A stretch of 64,000 nt of DNA from Aselliscus stoliczkanus (lineage: Eukaryota > Chordata > Mammalia > Chiroptera > Hipposideridae): the NCBI GenBank assembly GCA_033961575.1, contig CM066734.1, forward strand, positions 78,281,501-78,345,500, read 5' to 3'. Both the position numbers and the translations under genes were made by a program. Shown here one piece after another: positions 35,117 to 47,438 of this stretch (positions are counted from its first letter, which is position 1; each line of letters opens with the position of its first letter). The notes under the pieces are model-generated. The model worked only from the letters and a program-made list of their open reading frames with translations. It made no database searches and was not told the DNA's origin.

Positions 35117-35836
35117 TAAGAAACATTTTTGAAGATCACAGCCCAGGGACAAAAGTGAGAATTGAAAAATATGATTATAGTACACTTACACTCCTCCCAT
35201 TTTACCACCACAAAAACAGAGCTCCAATATATTAAAAGGGGATTACAGCTGAAAGACTATAAAACAGTATAATTCTGCAGAAATATTTAGAATCTCAAAG
35301 AAAATAGGGGAGATGATAACAAGGACACTTGAAAAATTTGAAGGCTTTGGCACCTACAACTACAGCAGACATTTAATACAACTCAATTTCTAGCCATATT
35401 AACATAAAATCTTAGATGAAATGCTAACCTCAGGTCCTATTATCCAATCATCATGTCCAGCTTTCAACAAAATATTATAAGTATGCTAAAAAAAAAAAAA
35501 AAAAAAAAAAAACAAGGAAAAACACAGTCTGAGGGGCCAGAGCAATCATTAGAACCAGATTCAGATATGGCAGGTTTTTGAATTTATCAGACTGGGAATT
35601 TAAAATAACTATAATTAATATGCTAAAGCCTATATAGGAAAGAGTAAAGAATATGCAAAAAGAGATGAGTAATATAAGCAGAAACTAGAAGACCAGGAAA
35701 TAATCAAAAGGAAATGCTAGAAATCAAAAGACTTTAACAGACATAAAGAATGTCTTAGTTGGGCTAGTCAGTAGATAGACATGGAGAAATAAACAGTGAG
35801 TTTTAATATTCACAAATAGATATTTTTCAAATTGAA

Positions 35837-35865
35837 ACACACACACAGACACACACACACACACG
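35837..35865. repeat. (CA)n microsatellite
   Basis: Short CA/CAGA array within HAL1-type sequence. Confidence 0.9.
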
Positions 35866-36271
35866 AGGAGAGTTGAAAAAATTGAATAGAAAATCCAAGA
35901 AGAGGGGAAAATTTTCAAAAGTAGTAACATATTCTTATTTGGAATGCCAGAAGTAAAAGAGAGCAAAAAGAGCTCTTAATTGATGTTCAAATTAATAGTG
36001 GCTAAGTAGTTTGCAAAATTGTACTGGCATGAAACCACAAATGCAGACTGCTCAGAGAACACTAAGTAAGGTAAAGGAAACACATAGTTTACTCAGGCAC
36101 ATCATATTTGAATGGATTGCAGAAAACCAAAGATAAAGAGAAAAACTTGAAAGAAGCCTGAGAGAGTAGCAACATATTACGTACAAAAAAAGAAAATGCA
36201 TATTATACTTTTTTACCAAATTTCTTACCAGAAGAAGCCTGTATAGACTCAAGGTTTTTAAGAGAAAGAAA

Positions 36272-36353
36272 GATAGGTAGGTAGGTAGGTAGGTAGGTAG
36301 GTAGGTAGATGATAGATGATAGAGGATGATAGATAGATGATAGAGAGATAGAT

Positions 36354-36401
<48 letters not shown>

Positions 36402-36409
36402 TAGATAGA
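36272..36409. repeat. Compound (GGTA)n-(GATA)n microsatellite
   Basis: About eight GTAG units pass into GATGATAGA and then about fourteen GATA units. Interior interruptions show stepwise unit change. Confidence 0.95.
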
Positions 36410-37607
36410 AAGTAATATACATGTGTGTCTGTAGGGTTATATACACCATATATTTTCTAGCTCTGTCCACTAAGAATGCCTGGAAGCAATGGTACCCAGG
36501 AGCACACAGCATAACTAATACGCAAATCTAGGTTTCTAAAGACTATTTTCCAAAGGAAAATAATAATAATAATAATGGTTTCTTGGTGTTGTACTTAATT
36601 TAAGGGTTGGAGAGGAGAAAATGTAACAAAAGCCTATAACATCTTGCGGTTCCAGAAATAAAAGTGCTGACAAAAAAAAAAAAAAAAAAAAAGGAGGTAT
36701 TATTCAAAGATTAGAATAGTCTACTTGATGGAGATCCTAAAATCAAAACTGAAACAATTTGAGTCAAAAATATATGAAGATAATAGTTTAGTATTGAGCT
36801 ATATATAATCCATAAGGTAAAACAAATATGAATGAATCTATAATAATAGGAACAAATATTTAAGTAAATATGTGAGGGAAAAGGGACAGATTTTCCTTAG
36901 ATAAGAATTCATAAAATTAAATGGAGAAGAAAAGAGGGAGATAAAAATTGCCACTAGTCAAATATCGCAGTAATAATGGTTGCAGACAGAATTCTCCTAT
37001 GGATGTGAAAATTAGCATGAAAAAGTTTGAAATATGGTATATGCACAGGTTCAAAGTGTTTCTCCCAAGATATTAATTATTATAAAGTGAGAAAAAAGGG
37101 TGACACAACAGTGGAGAAATCCCACAGGCACCATCTTTACTAATGAGGGTAACATTAACTGTAGAAAATAATAAGACATGTTGACATCGCAATGTGAAGC
37201 AATGAAAAGGACATAGTACTTATGAGGTAGTCTAGCCAAAAATGCATACCTTCATTCTAATTATGAGAAACCTCAGACAATGCAGGAGTCTCCATAAAAA
37301 GACCCACCAGCGCTCACCAAAAGCACCAAAGTTATGAAGGACAGAGAAAGACTGCAGAAATGTCACAAATATAATGTGAAACGTTTGAATCATGTATCAG
37401 ACAAAAAAAAATAAAAAGTAGTCTGAAATTTAGGCATGGTATTATATTACCACACAGTTAATTTCCAGGTTTTTGATATGTATATTTATAGTTATGTTAG
37501 GTGATAACAATAGAGGAGATTAGGTTAAGGGTATGTACAAATACTACAATATTTTAGCAACTTTTTGTAAGCTTAAATGATTTCATAATTAAAAGTTTGA
37601 AAAAAAA

Positions 37608-37970
37608 ATGGTAGTTATGTCCCTTGACTTTTTTACTTTCACCAGGCTAAATATCATTAATCTCCACAAATATTTCCTTTTATATGGGTCTATTTTTCTT
37701 TCTTCTTCTCTCCAATATCATTTAAATGTGGTCTATTTGTTTTTATTTCTTTCACACTGTGTAAGGGAAATATTTAAAAACTACTTGATAGCAAAGAAAC
37801 ATTCAGGAGGCCAGGCAATATTGTGTAAAAAACAGCTCCCAAGTCCCTATCCTATAGAAATAAAAATGTCATCTAAGTTAGTTGATAAATAGCAACCTCT
37901 TTAAACTAATTAATAAAAACTGGGTAGCAAGGTATTTTCATAAGCCACAAACTGGTCACTAAGAGGAATA
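37608..37970. other. Unassigned DNA
   Basis: Nothing recognised between the HAL1-type 3' end and the CTAT array. A short open frame here has no recognisable product. Confidence 0.5.
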
Positions 37971-37981
37971 ACATCTATCTA

Positions 37982-38021
<40 letters not shown>

Positions 38022-38040
38022 ATCTATCTATCTATCTATC

Positions 38041-38074
<34 letters not shown>

Positions 38075-38131
38075 ATCTATCTGTATGTATGTGTGTTAGT
38101 GTGTGTGTGTTGTGTGTGTGTGTGTGTGTGT
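37971..38131. repeat. Compound (CTAT)n-(GT)n microsatellite
   Basis: Around 110 bp of CTAT units with two CATCTAT interruptions, then CTGTATGTATG and a GT array ending near 38131. Confidence 0.95.
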
Positions 38132-39535
38132 TTAGAAGGAAACAAGAGGATAATAAGGGAGCATGAAATAATCTTGAGAACCAGAGAAAACAAAAATCTC
38201 TAACAATCTTCATTATATAAGTGAGTCATCACTTGGAATGGAAATTTGCTAGGCCTATCTGAAAAAAAACAGTAAAAGTCAAATGGAGTTTTAGAGTTCC
38301 AATTTGTGCTGAGGGAAATATGTATGAGTTTTAGCAGGTAGAAAAATAACAGAGTATTGATGTACACCAGGCCCTAAAAATAATCAACCTGCTGGTGAAA
38401 ACGTCCTCCTAGACAGAACACTCAATGATCAGACTTTACTAGGAATATCAATCAATTTGGTCAGTAGGGTGAATGCAACAGAAATGTCAGGTAGAGGCAA
38501 GGGGGAACAGAGTCAAAAAAAAAAATAAGTGAAGGCTTTTGCTTTAAAACTGCCCACAATCAGATAAAATGGATAACACAGTATATCAAAACTAACTAAA
38601 AATGGAATTTTGAAAATAATAGGAATAAAAGAGGAAAATTAATGGTATTAGTTTTAATCAGAAATGATGATTGAACAAACAAAAAAATAAAAAGAATGAT
38701 ATCTGAACCCAAAAAAAATATAAATAAAGGGGGAAAAAAATCACTTTGTGAATATAAATTAAAATTAAAATAGACACCGATATAAAATATATAAACGGAC
38801 ACCACAGAAAATGTTAAGAATCCAGAAGAGATAAAGTAGAAAAGAAGAAAATAAATTCAGTAGAAATAAGGGAGGCAAAAATTATTACATGATAGATTGA
38901 GAAGTTTGGCAAAATGACACAGCAAAATTACAAAGTAATTACAAAACTGGATAAAATTATAAAAAATAGTCATTTTAGCAATCTGGAACTTGACCAATTT
39001 AATGCAACAAATTTGAAGCTTCTTAAAAAAACAAACAAACTACTAAGAGTAAGCTTTGTGTAGGAAGAGTACAAGTCTGTGGCACTCGTGCTTGAGCCTT
39101 CTCTGATATGCCCTCTTTGGTTTACAGTAGAAACTCTGTAGGGTGGGACAGGTCATGAAAGCTATCAGCTTTCCTTCCAGATGAGACTTAATTCATTTGG
39201 AACAGAAAGAAAGAAGGAAAAAAAAAAAAGCCCAGCAGCATCTCAAGTTGCCATCCTAACCAGTTACAGATTTATCATGTGTAATAAAACTTGGTAAATG
39301 TGATTGTGTTACTATGCATCAAGATAGGAAATATAATAAATAATAGATGTTACATTTTAAAATGTAAACCCAGAAGTTTTAATGTCACTTATTCTCAAAA
39401 CTCAATCTGTAATTCAGTCACATGACTCTCCTTGATTGATCATACTCCCAAGTATGTAGTGCAAAGATGTGCTCAGGAATAAAAAGAGACAGGTGAATTA
39501 ATTAATATTTAGCAATTTCTGACATATTATTATTA
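38132..39535. other. Unassigned A-rich DNA, possibly degraded L1
   Basis: Bases 38200-39040 are A-rich on the plus strand, like the neighbouring L1M sequence, but no diagnostic block was recognised. The rest is unassigned. No coding sequence supported. Confidence 0.4.
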
Positions 39536-39640
39536 GGTTTTTTTTTGAGGGCGGTGTCACTGGCCCTAACATGTGGGACCCGAACCAGAGCTGCTGGGGT
39601 CGCAAGCCAGCGCTTAACCACTGCGCCACTCGCCGGCTCC
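39536..39640 (-). mobile_element. tRNA-derived SINE, copy F
   Basis: Antisense SINE between acatattattatt (left) and acattattatt (right), an imperfect TSD with one inserted AT. B-box complement reads GGGACCCGAACC; the head complement is CGCCGGCTCC, slightly diverged. Confidence 0.88.
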
Positions 39641-39683
39641 ACATTATTATTCTTTTAATTAATTTGAATATATTTTTTGCATT

Positions 39684-40010
39684 TGACGGCATACAATGTT
39701 CAAGTCCCACGACTGCCACTTCCCCTCTTGCCCTACAACGAGCAAACTAGTATGAAAGCCCACGTGCTCCCTGATTTTGAGTTGGTAGAGAAGTCAAACC
39801 ACCAAGCAAGTCTTCAACAACGCAAGAACACTCACCTCTTAACAATTTATAAGGGTCAAGCCAGTTTCGTTTTCCTCTCTAGCAAGCCTATGTTGGACCA
39901 GGCTGAGAGCTTGCCCTGTTCTCCCCAGAAAGTCTCATTATTTGAGCAATAAACTTTCCATACCCTCCTGTTGCCTGTATTGCACTATCGGTTACAGCTT
40001 GCCAAATTTG
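39684..40010 (+). mobile_element. Probable solo LTR (class I type)
   Basis: Higher GC than its surroundings. TATA-like ATTTATAAGGG at about 39845-39855 is followed 95 bp downstream by the poly(A) signal AATAAA (39948-39953), then a TTCC...CTCCTGTTGCCTGTATTG region. That spacing is typical of a gammaretroviral-type LTR (U3 TATA, R, poly(A)). It may begin TGACGGC at 39684. The right end and TSD are not resolved. Confidence 0.55.
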
Positions 40011-41930
40011 GGGTATGTGGGCAGAACATTCTACCTCTGAGGGGTCACTACAACACATGTGAAAAGGTTCATAACCACCTACTACAGAGAATCTAATGGG
40101 AAGTTGAAACTGCAGAAAATGATAGAATAAAGATACATCTGAAGCTTAAAAAACAGTTGTTTTCCATTTAATAATAATAATGGTTTGGAAATATGTTTAT
40201 ATCTTTAAATGTACTTTGTTCAGAGGAAAACTATTATTGACACACATTATAACTATTAGGCAAAAACAGCTGAATCTCTCACAGCTATCGTATATGCCTA
40301 CCAAATTGTGGGTTATCCATAAAAAATATAAGTAAAATCCTCCTGATAACCTTTAACACTTTGTTTTTAAGTATGTTACTGGTATATTTGGGTTTATTTT
40401 TGAAGAAATTTAGCCTCAGTTCACAGTATTTTGTAATTTGACTGCAAAGTTTTAAGAAGGAAGACAGGCAATCACTGATGCCAGCAAAGCGAAACACTAA
40501 TAAACTCTGCAGTTGATTAAATTGTTGAAGGAATCAATTTCACTCTCCTTCAGTTGTTTGAATCTGTTAGCTTATGTAGAAAAATAGCCAATGTTGTTTT
40601 TGTATTGGAGTAATTGCTTCTCTTGAATTAAAAGCTTCTTAAACAATTTTCCTAATGTTACTGCTTAAATCATTCAATCTGTGTTGCTTAGTTCTCACAT
40701 CTTCTGTGCACATATTATAATTAATTCAAATGAGCCTCCAAATATATATATATGGGGTTATAGTCTGGAAGTGATTGTTGCTGTGTGAATTATTCTGTCC
40801 CATTTATTTTTTAAATCACTATATAGGCTTTATGGCTTATAAAAAAAATCTCTTCCTTTCCCTTTTTTTCTCTTTTATTCCTTGCATCTTTTTCTCCATA
40901 TTCTCTGTCTTCTGTAAATGTGACTTGATAAAATACACATAACATTTTATGATTGAATTTGTTGTTGCATTTTCTTCTAATATCAAAAATGCATGTAGTT
41001 GAGAGACCTTAAACTTCTAACCATTGTGTTTACCCTACAAATGGTAGTCAATTTTTTCTGTTTATTGATGACAATTCTGTGATAAATTATGAATGTGAAG
41101 TCCTGAATAAACATTATAACAATAACTATATAAAGAAAATATATATTAAACTAATATTATATATTAATTACTGTGCTTATTACTGAAACACATATAGTAG
41201 AAGATTTTAGATAAAACATGGAAAATATTTTATTTCTACTCACTTATTTCTGCTCCCAATGTAATGAGAGAAATGAGTAAGGAACTGAATTCAAACCCAA
41301 GAATTTGTGAAATATATCAAACACACAAAAAGTATAAAATAGAATAAAATACCTATAAAATATAAGGAGTAACACTGGGCTAACTGACGTCCAGTGCTGT
41401 GTTCTTCCCAAAAAGGATCACATGCCTGTATCTATCCACGCTCCTTCACACCCAAAGGTCATCGCTACCTTAAATGATATGTTTATTATGTGCAAGAATA
41501 ACTTTGTACTTTTATGTACCTACAATGACAAACAATATGCTAGATTATTGGCCTAGTTTTTTTCTACAAGTGGCACTATACACTGATTTTTTTTAATTTT
41601 TATAAAGTTTAAGATGGGTCCTCTTCAACAACTGATTCAAGGACACAAATTTGTTTAATCACGTAGTTCTGCCATCATTGATATGCAGTTTTAAAAACAA
41701 CTATGTTAGTATGTGTCAAGTTAAGGAAAGAGATCAAGGGAAAGAGTATGTGATATTAAGATATTATATGATACCAAAACAATGGTATATAGTACAGCTG
41801 TTCAAACAAGTAAGGCAGATCTGTACTGCGATATGGATTTTTTAGAGACAGTGTTAACGTCAAGAACATTGAACATTAAATATGCCAATGTGTATAAAAG
41901 TGCCACTTTATACTGAAACCATATACATAT
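40011..41930. other. Unassigned AT-rich DNA
   Basis: No gene or clear repeat recognised over 1.9 kb. Confidence 0.6.
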
Positions 41931-42190
41931 AGGATATATTGCCTAGCTTGAATTTTATATAAGTGATATCATTCTTTGTGTATTCTTTTAAAACATTTTT
42001 ATTTGGTCAAAATTATATTTGTGACATTTATCAGTACAGATGTTCGAATGTCAGTGCATTTATTTCTTACTGCAGTATAATATTCCATTTGTACAAATAT
42101 ACCATAATTTATCTACTCTCTTATTAGTAGTGGACATCAGAAATGACAACTTAAGAGTTTTGACTCTTGTAGGGCTACCAATTGGTAAGG
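41931..42190 (-). mobile_element. Old L1 3'-end fragment, antisense
   Basis: 'tatttcttactgcagtataatattccatttgtacaaatataccataatttatctactc...ttagtagtggacatc' follows the antisense text of the ORF2 C-terminal region of old L1 elements ('gtatagtattccattgt...accacaatttatctattc...gatgggcatt'). Confidence 0.65.
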
Positions 42191-43690
42191 GAAGTTTCTT
42201 TCAGTAAGTCACATACACACAAAATATATATGTACACACAGAGTTAGATAATCATACAATATTTTTGTAAGAATATATATGCTATGGGCAATTGCAACCA
42301 CCACTGGATTGGGAAGAGGAAAGCTGAGGGAATGGTTGAAAAGAATGCTTTTTTTCACTGCATACCATTTTATTTCCTTTGATTTATTTCTTTTGTGACT
42401 ATCTTATTATTAAAAATAAATATCATTAAATATCTACTTTACCAAGCTGTGGTCAAATATGTTTTAACTATACTAGGTGGATAGTAGCTGTTAAAATAGA
42501 TTTAGCACAATCTTTAGAGCAGAGAAAAAAAGGGAAGTTATCCATGATATCTGTATTTAATGAGGTGAATTTGTGTATATTGAAAATGCAGGGAGGTGTT
42601 AACTTAATCTATCATAAATATCCGTACTGGTATTATGTTTACAAAACACCTCTAATATTTTCTGGACAATTACTTTATATTTGTTGCATTGGCAATGTCT
42701 TCAGGGAAACAGCCCATTTATTAACTTCAAAGCCCTATTTTACAGGTAATGAAGTTTGAGGCCATTCATCATTCTTAACATAAACGCTCCACTTACTATT
42801 TTATAAAACATGTTGACATTTCCAATTGAGGAATTACTAGTAGTCTTTTTATGGGTATGTTACATTTCATATTAGGAAAATCTAATTGCAGGATTTCATC
42901 TCCTTTCTTCCCTTCTGCCACCCTATGATTTCCAACCCTTCTTCAAATTTGCATACATTGACATTTTCTACATTTCAAAAATTAGACAGTTTTATTTTGT
43001 GAAGCTGGAATATGAAAGCATTTAGCAATTATGTCTCATTGAGAGTCAATTCTAGTAGTGTACTGCTAAAATAAAGACTAGGCAGTTATCATTTTCAAAA
43101 CTGTGTACTTCCTTGTGATACATCCTTAATTTCCATATCTGTATCTATTATCTATGTCTTTTACAGAGTTGAGAAGTACCACAATACTGTGGGAATCATT
43201 TTTATAGCTTCCATGCAATAGATATAGAAATTAAATTACCAGACTTTTCTGACTTTCATATTGAATTCATTTTAAAAAGAAGGCAATAATAAGATATTCT
43301 TAAAACATTGTTTAATGACAAATTAAATGTATTTACAAGATATTTGATATGTGACATTAATTACTGACTGCTGCTTTAAGTTCTTTCCAAATTTACAGCT
43401 GAAAACAACACCCATCTATTAGCTCAGTTTTTGTAATAGCTCATACTCATGTAAGAGTTGCATGCAGGGAGAAATTTCTTCACAATCTCTTCACAATCTT
43501 TACATAGCCTGTTAAAACTTGGTTACTTATGCTGGAAATTGTTGCTGCCTCAAAAAGAATAGGAGTGTCCTCTTGATGTTGCTTTTCACCTAGGTTGAAG
43601 TGTTTATCTGTTTGAGTTCAATTTCTCTTATCATTTTAATTAATTCCTGGTTTCTGCATATTATAATTCCCAATGTAGTTAATATTTTGA
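42191..43690. other. Unassigned AT-rich DNA
   Basis: No gene recognised. A weak MIR-like phrase ('ccctattttacaggtaatgaag') lies near 42730 but is too short to call. Confidence 0.5.
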
Positions 43691-43699
43691 CTATAAATT

Positions 43700-43807
43700 C
43701 TTTTTTTTTTTTAAGAGGGCAGTGTTACTGTCCCTCATATGTGGGATCCAAACCGGGGCCTCTGGCATCCCAAGCCAGCTCTTAACCACAGCGCCACTTG
43801 GCCGGCC
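43700..43807 (-). mobile_element. tRNA-derived SINE, copy G
   Basis: Antisense SINE flanked by ctataaatt (43691-43699 and 43808-43816). Ends GGCCGGCCC; B-box complement GGATCCAAACC is slightly diverged. Confidence 0.92.
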
Positions 43808-43816
43808 CTATAAATT

Positions 43817-44333
43817 TTATTTTAATATTTACTCCTGCCAAATCATTTTACTTCTCTGTGACCTGCGCTCGCAAAATAATCTAGCCTTAGGGATGGTTGC
43901 CTAGTGTGGGTCTTTGATTCCTATTCAACCCTTTAAAAAACATTATCTACTCTTTAGGACATAGATTCTTCTCTAACATGTATGACTTCTTGTTCTACCT
44001 CCCCTCCCCTTCAAAAAACGGGGGTGGGTTGGTGAATTTTCCATGTGGGATAAGTAAAACATGAAATATAAAATTTAATATGTTCTAGTCAATCTCAGTC
44101 TTTATTTTTCTCCTTTCTTCAGAGTTTGAACCAAGATCTCATTCTTTTCATTACAATTCGGTACCTTTGAAACAGAAATATTCTGCTTCTAGGATGAGCA
44201 TTTTCTTGGATCCATTTATTCACTTTGTCCCCTCATGTTATTTTCTAGGTTTATCAGAGGAAGCCAAGAACCCAGACATTCTACACGAATTCAGGGACAG
44301 TTGAGGAAAATGAAAAACCCAGAAGTCTTTAAA
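43817..44333. other. Unassigned DNA
   Basis: Nothing recognised between SINE G and the TA array. Confidence 0.5.
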
Positions 44334-44334
44334 C

Positions 44335-44340
<6 letters not shown>

Positions 44341-44394
<54 letters not shown>
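44341..44394. repeat. (TA)n microsatellite at the tail of the composite SINE
   Basis: About 27 TA units lie between the left TSD (ctaatta, 44334-44340) and the poly(T) of the composite SINE, so they are part of the insertion's 3' tail side. Confidence 0.9.
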
Positions 44395-44397
<3 letters not shown>

Positions 44398-44844
44398 GTT
44401 TTTTTTTTTAAAGATTTTATTGGGGAATTGGTGGTGGAGGGGAACAGCGTTGGGGAATCGGGGAAGGGGAACAGACAAGTTGCTGTCTTTTTGTTCTTCA
44501 GTTTAGTTGCGGAGGATGTTGCTTCACTGTTGGTATCGTCATTGCGCTCTTCCCGGATGAGGCAGATCGGTCGCTGGCCTCTGGATGTCGCTCATCGCGG
44601 CTATTGGCAGCTCACGCTTGGCTGCCAGCCGCTCACACTGGCTGCGGGCCACTCACTGTAGCCTATGGCAGCCCACTGCAGCAGGGGCTGCAGCCCACAC
44701 CATCACCGGGGCTCGCACAGCCCAGCTCCAGGTGGAGCTGTTGTTAGCTGTAGAGGGCAGTGTCACTGGCACTCATGTGGGATCCGGACCAGGGCCGCTG
44801 GCATCCCCAAACCAGCGCTTAACCAATGCGCCACTTGGCCGGCC
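44395..44844 (-). mobile_element. Composite long SINE, copy 2
   Basis: Same architecture as 3041-3475: tRNA-derived head at the right (complement of GGGCCGGCC near 44835-44844), ~330-bp body, AATAAA (complement of 44416-44421) and an A tail, here extended by a TA array. Direct repeat ctaatta at 44334-44340 and 44845-44851. The GTGAGCxGC-type internal repeats are at about 44583-44655. Relative to copy 1 it lacks about 9 bp near 44529 and has single-base changes. Confidence 0.85.
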
Positions 44845-44851
44845 CTAATTA

Positions 44852-45578
44852 GTTATATTGATACAATTATATGTAATTCTGCTCTCAACTGGATTTTACT
44901 ATAATCCATATATTCTTGAATCAATGGACTTATTTTTTTTTCTTGGTTCTCCCTTTTGTCAAGCATGACAAATAGTTACAAATTTTTTATTTAGTGATTC
45001 TACATATTGACACCTCTAAAGATTCTTTTACTTTATTTATCTTTGCTTAGGTTACTTAGTATCTTTTTGTTTCCTTCCTGGTACATTTCTTTTTATATTT
45101 TACTCTTTACATTCTTTGTGTTTTTCTATTTTCAGGAAGAAAACAGTCTTGAATACACATAAAATCTCTCTCAAATATCTCAGATTCTTTCAGTTGTATG
45201 ACTTGAACAATATGATTCAGGGAAAAAGAAATGAAACAACATATAAGATGTTTAGGAGCACATAAATGTTCAAAGTTTCAATAATGTTTACAATTGAGAA
45301 AATGTGTAAGGTTTATGTATTTTTAACATCCTTTATGATAAAGGTATTTTAGAACCTGCTCTTTCTTTTCAAAAATTTCTTATTTTATTTTCATGCTTAA
45401 AATATTTATACTATTTAATAAATAATGAATGTTATAACAAAAATAATAATTTTATATTCCATTTCACTGGAAGGAATAGAGCGATGGAGTATATTGGGAT
45501 GGAGAATCATATTTTCTCAAATTAAAACTTCAGCAATTTTATTTTCAAGACTATCCAAGCAATGATACACTTAAAAAT
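44852..45578. other. Unassigned AT-rich DNA
   Basis: No gene or repeat family recognised. Confidence 0.5.
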
Positions 45579-45590
45579 GTAAATATATGG

Positions 45591-45706
45591 GGTCGGCCGA
45601 GTGGCACGGTGGTTAAGCGCTGGCTTCGGAAGCCAGTGGCCCTGGTTTGGTCCCACATAAGAGGGCCAGTGACACTGCCCTAAAAAAAAAAATTTAAAAA
45701 AAAAAA
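45591..45706 (+). mobile_element. tRNA-derived SINE, copy H (plus strand)
   Basis: Perfect 12-bp TSD gtaaatatatgg at 45579-45590 and 45707-45718. Starts GGTCGGCCGAGTGGCACGGT and ends with an A-rich tail (interrupted by TTT). A-box and B-box regions are present, with the B-box altered (GGTTTGGTCCC). Confidence 0.93.
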
Positions 45707-45974
45707 GTAAATATATGGAATAGGTTGGCAAGTAAAATCTGTCCCTACAATATGATCAAAAAGAAAGTAATTGATACCTAAAATCTATATTGTTAAAATT
45801 TTAAGTACTGATTACTTAAGTACTTTTAGATTAAGAACTGATAGACACATTAAAGATAATAGCTGAGGACATCATATAATGACCTTGAACAAATTTTCTT
45901 TGCTTGAGTGTCCAAGTTGATAGATGAAGATGTCACATCACACTTTTAACATGATTCTTTTTTTTTTTTAATTG

Positions 45975-46120
45975 GGAACCATAGATAAGTCCCTTAACCT
46001 CCCTAAAGAAAAGTTTTCTCAATTGTAAAATTGATCATAATTACATCAAAAATTATTTATGAGTGGATTGGGACTTTCTGTATATCACTATGCAAACTCA
46101 GGGCATAATATACATTTTTT
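45975..46120 (+). repeat. MIR SINE
   Basis: 'ataagtcccttaacctccctaaag...ttctcaattgtaaaattg' follows the MIR left-core pattern (tcacttaacctctctgag...tcatctgtaaaatgg). Diverged. Confidence 0.65.
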
Positions 46121-47340
46121 TGGATGTGACTATGTCAATAAATGAAGGCAGACTATACTGAATGAATCATATATATATATATAATTTTTATGTTTTTATT
46201 ATTACATATCTTTACACAGATTTATATATTTTATCATTGTTCTTTTTGTAACCAAGACTAGAATCCTTTTGCATAAGCAGATATGAACAAGAATAAAATT
46301 ACATCTCATTGGTTTAATTTTTGTATTTTAACAGAAGTGGTAGTGATTAAAAGTGAATTTGTAATGGAATATTAAACAACAGCATGGGTTGCACAGTATG
46401 AAATAATTTAACACCGTAAAACAGCATGTATATTAAGAATTTGGAAATATTTATATTTTTAAGAATCCCTCAAAGGGAAAGAACACAAAAACATTAAAAA
46501 TTAAAATAAATTTAGATCTGAAAAACTCAGAGAAGATTACCACCAATCTCTGTCGGAGATGGGTAGATACGAAGTGTTCAAAATTCCCCATTTGTTACTC
46601 GCTGCTTTTTGGTGACCAAAGTTTAGTCAGTCTTCTCTCCTTCCCCCCAGCCTCCGAACTCTGTGAGCCTCCACACCTGAGTAAGCACTAAAAAGTGACC
46701 ACAGCAAGACACTTTTCTTGTCAGACCCTATTGATCATTTCAACTCATTTACTCAACTTCCTTTACTTACTACCTATTCTTTCCTATAAATAAAATGCCT
46801 CTTTGTGTTTTATTTTGAGACACTTGCTGTTCTCAACTTTGGAACATTCTTTCTATTGCAATAGTTTTCTAATTAACATCTCAATGTCCAAGTCCAGCTT
46901 AGTTTTTATTTGGTAGTATTTTATTAAACATGATCAGTGTAACACATTATGGAAAAGTGGTGATAATAACCCCGGTTCAATAATTTTAGACCTTAGGAAA
47001 CCGAGAGGCCATATGCTCAGCATTCTTATTTTAGAGCCTAAGAGTCTCATTTTAGAGAAACCAAGACAGTTTAGTAATTTGCCTAAGCTTACTGAATTTG
47101 ATAGCAGCATAATGCAACAAAATTCTCCTACTACTCAATCTATTGTATCTATTACCAGTATGATCAAAACTCAAATTTGCCTAGGATTAACCTCACTAAT
47201 TACTCAAAGTAATTTCTAAAATATAATATTTATCATTTTATTTTGCTTTTTCATATTTTCTATATATTGACTATTCAAATATATATTAAATGTACATGGT
47301 TAAAAAAAGCAAAAATATATATGTATGTGTATGTATAGTT
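46121..47340. other. Unassigned AT-rich DNA
   Basis: No gene recognised. Bases 46540-46730 are richer in C but match nothing I know. A weak antisense MIR-like order is possible at 46980-47110. Confidence 0.5.
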
Positions 47341-47357
47341 ATATGTACATGTATATA

Positions 47358-47436
47358 CCAGGGGTGACATAAAAATGTATACATATTTTAAGATAACATT
47401 TCTTAAAATGTGTACACATTGTTTTAGCAACCTCTG
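47358..47436. mobile_element. Mariner-type palindromic MITE, 79 bp
   Basis: Two inverted ends almost meet: CCAGGGGTGACATAAAAATG...TATTTTAAGA and the complement CAGAGGTTGCTAAAACAATG...CATTTTAAGA. TA flanks both sides (47356-47357 and 47437-47438). The ends resemble remembered mammalian mariner termini (GGGTG-C-AAAAAATGTATACA). It would be a TIR-to-TIR derivative with the transposase removed. Confidence 0.7.
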
Positions 47437-47438
47437 TA

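Larger units (their letters stand above)
34481..37607 (+). mobile_element. HAL1/L1ME-type element, degraded
   Basis: Bases 34500-35280 resemble the 5' region of HAL1/L1ME. Bases 35280-35830 carry its ORF1-like text ('catgtccagctttcaacaaaa', 'gaaccagattcagatatggcag', 'aatatgctaaagcc', 'aaatgctagaaatcaaaa'). Bases 37280-37600 resemble the L1ME 3' end ('atgaaggacagagaaagactg', later 'ggttaagggtatgtacaaa'), with a final A run at 37599. No ORF2 is evident, which fits HAL1 (half-L1). It is split by a SINE (35012-35116), poly(A) runs and a GATA-type array. Confidence 0.65.

Noticed and set aside
36272..38131. Tetranucleotide arrays considered as CRISPR-like or satellite repeats
   Set aside because: Units are 4 bp with no spacers; ordinary microsatellites in a mammalian genome.
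46540..46730. C-richer stretch considered as an LTR or exon
   Set aside because: No TSD, poly(A) signal, splice arrangement or open frame; no recognised family text.
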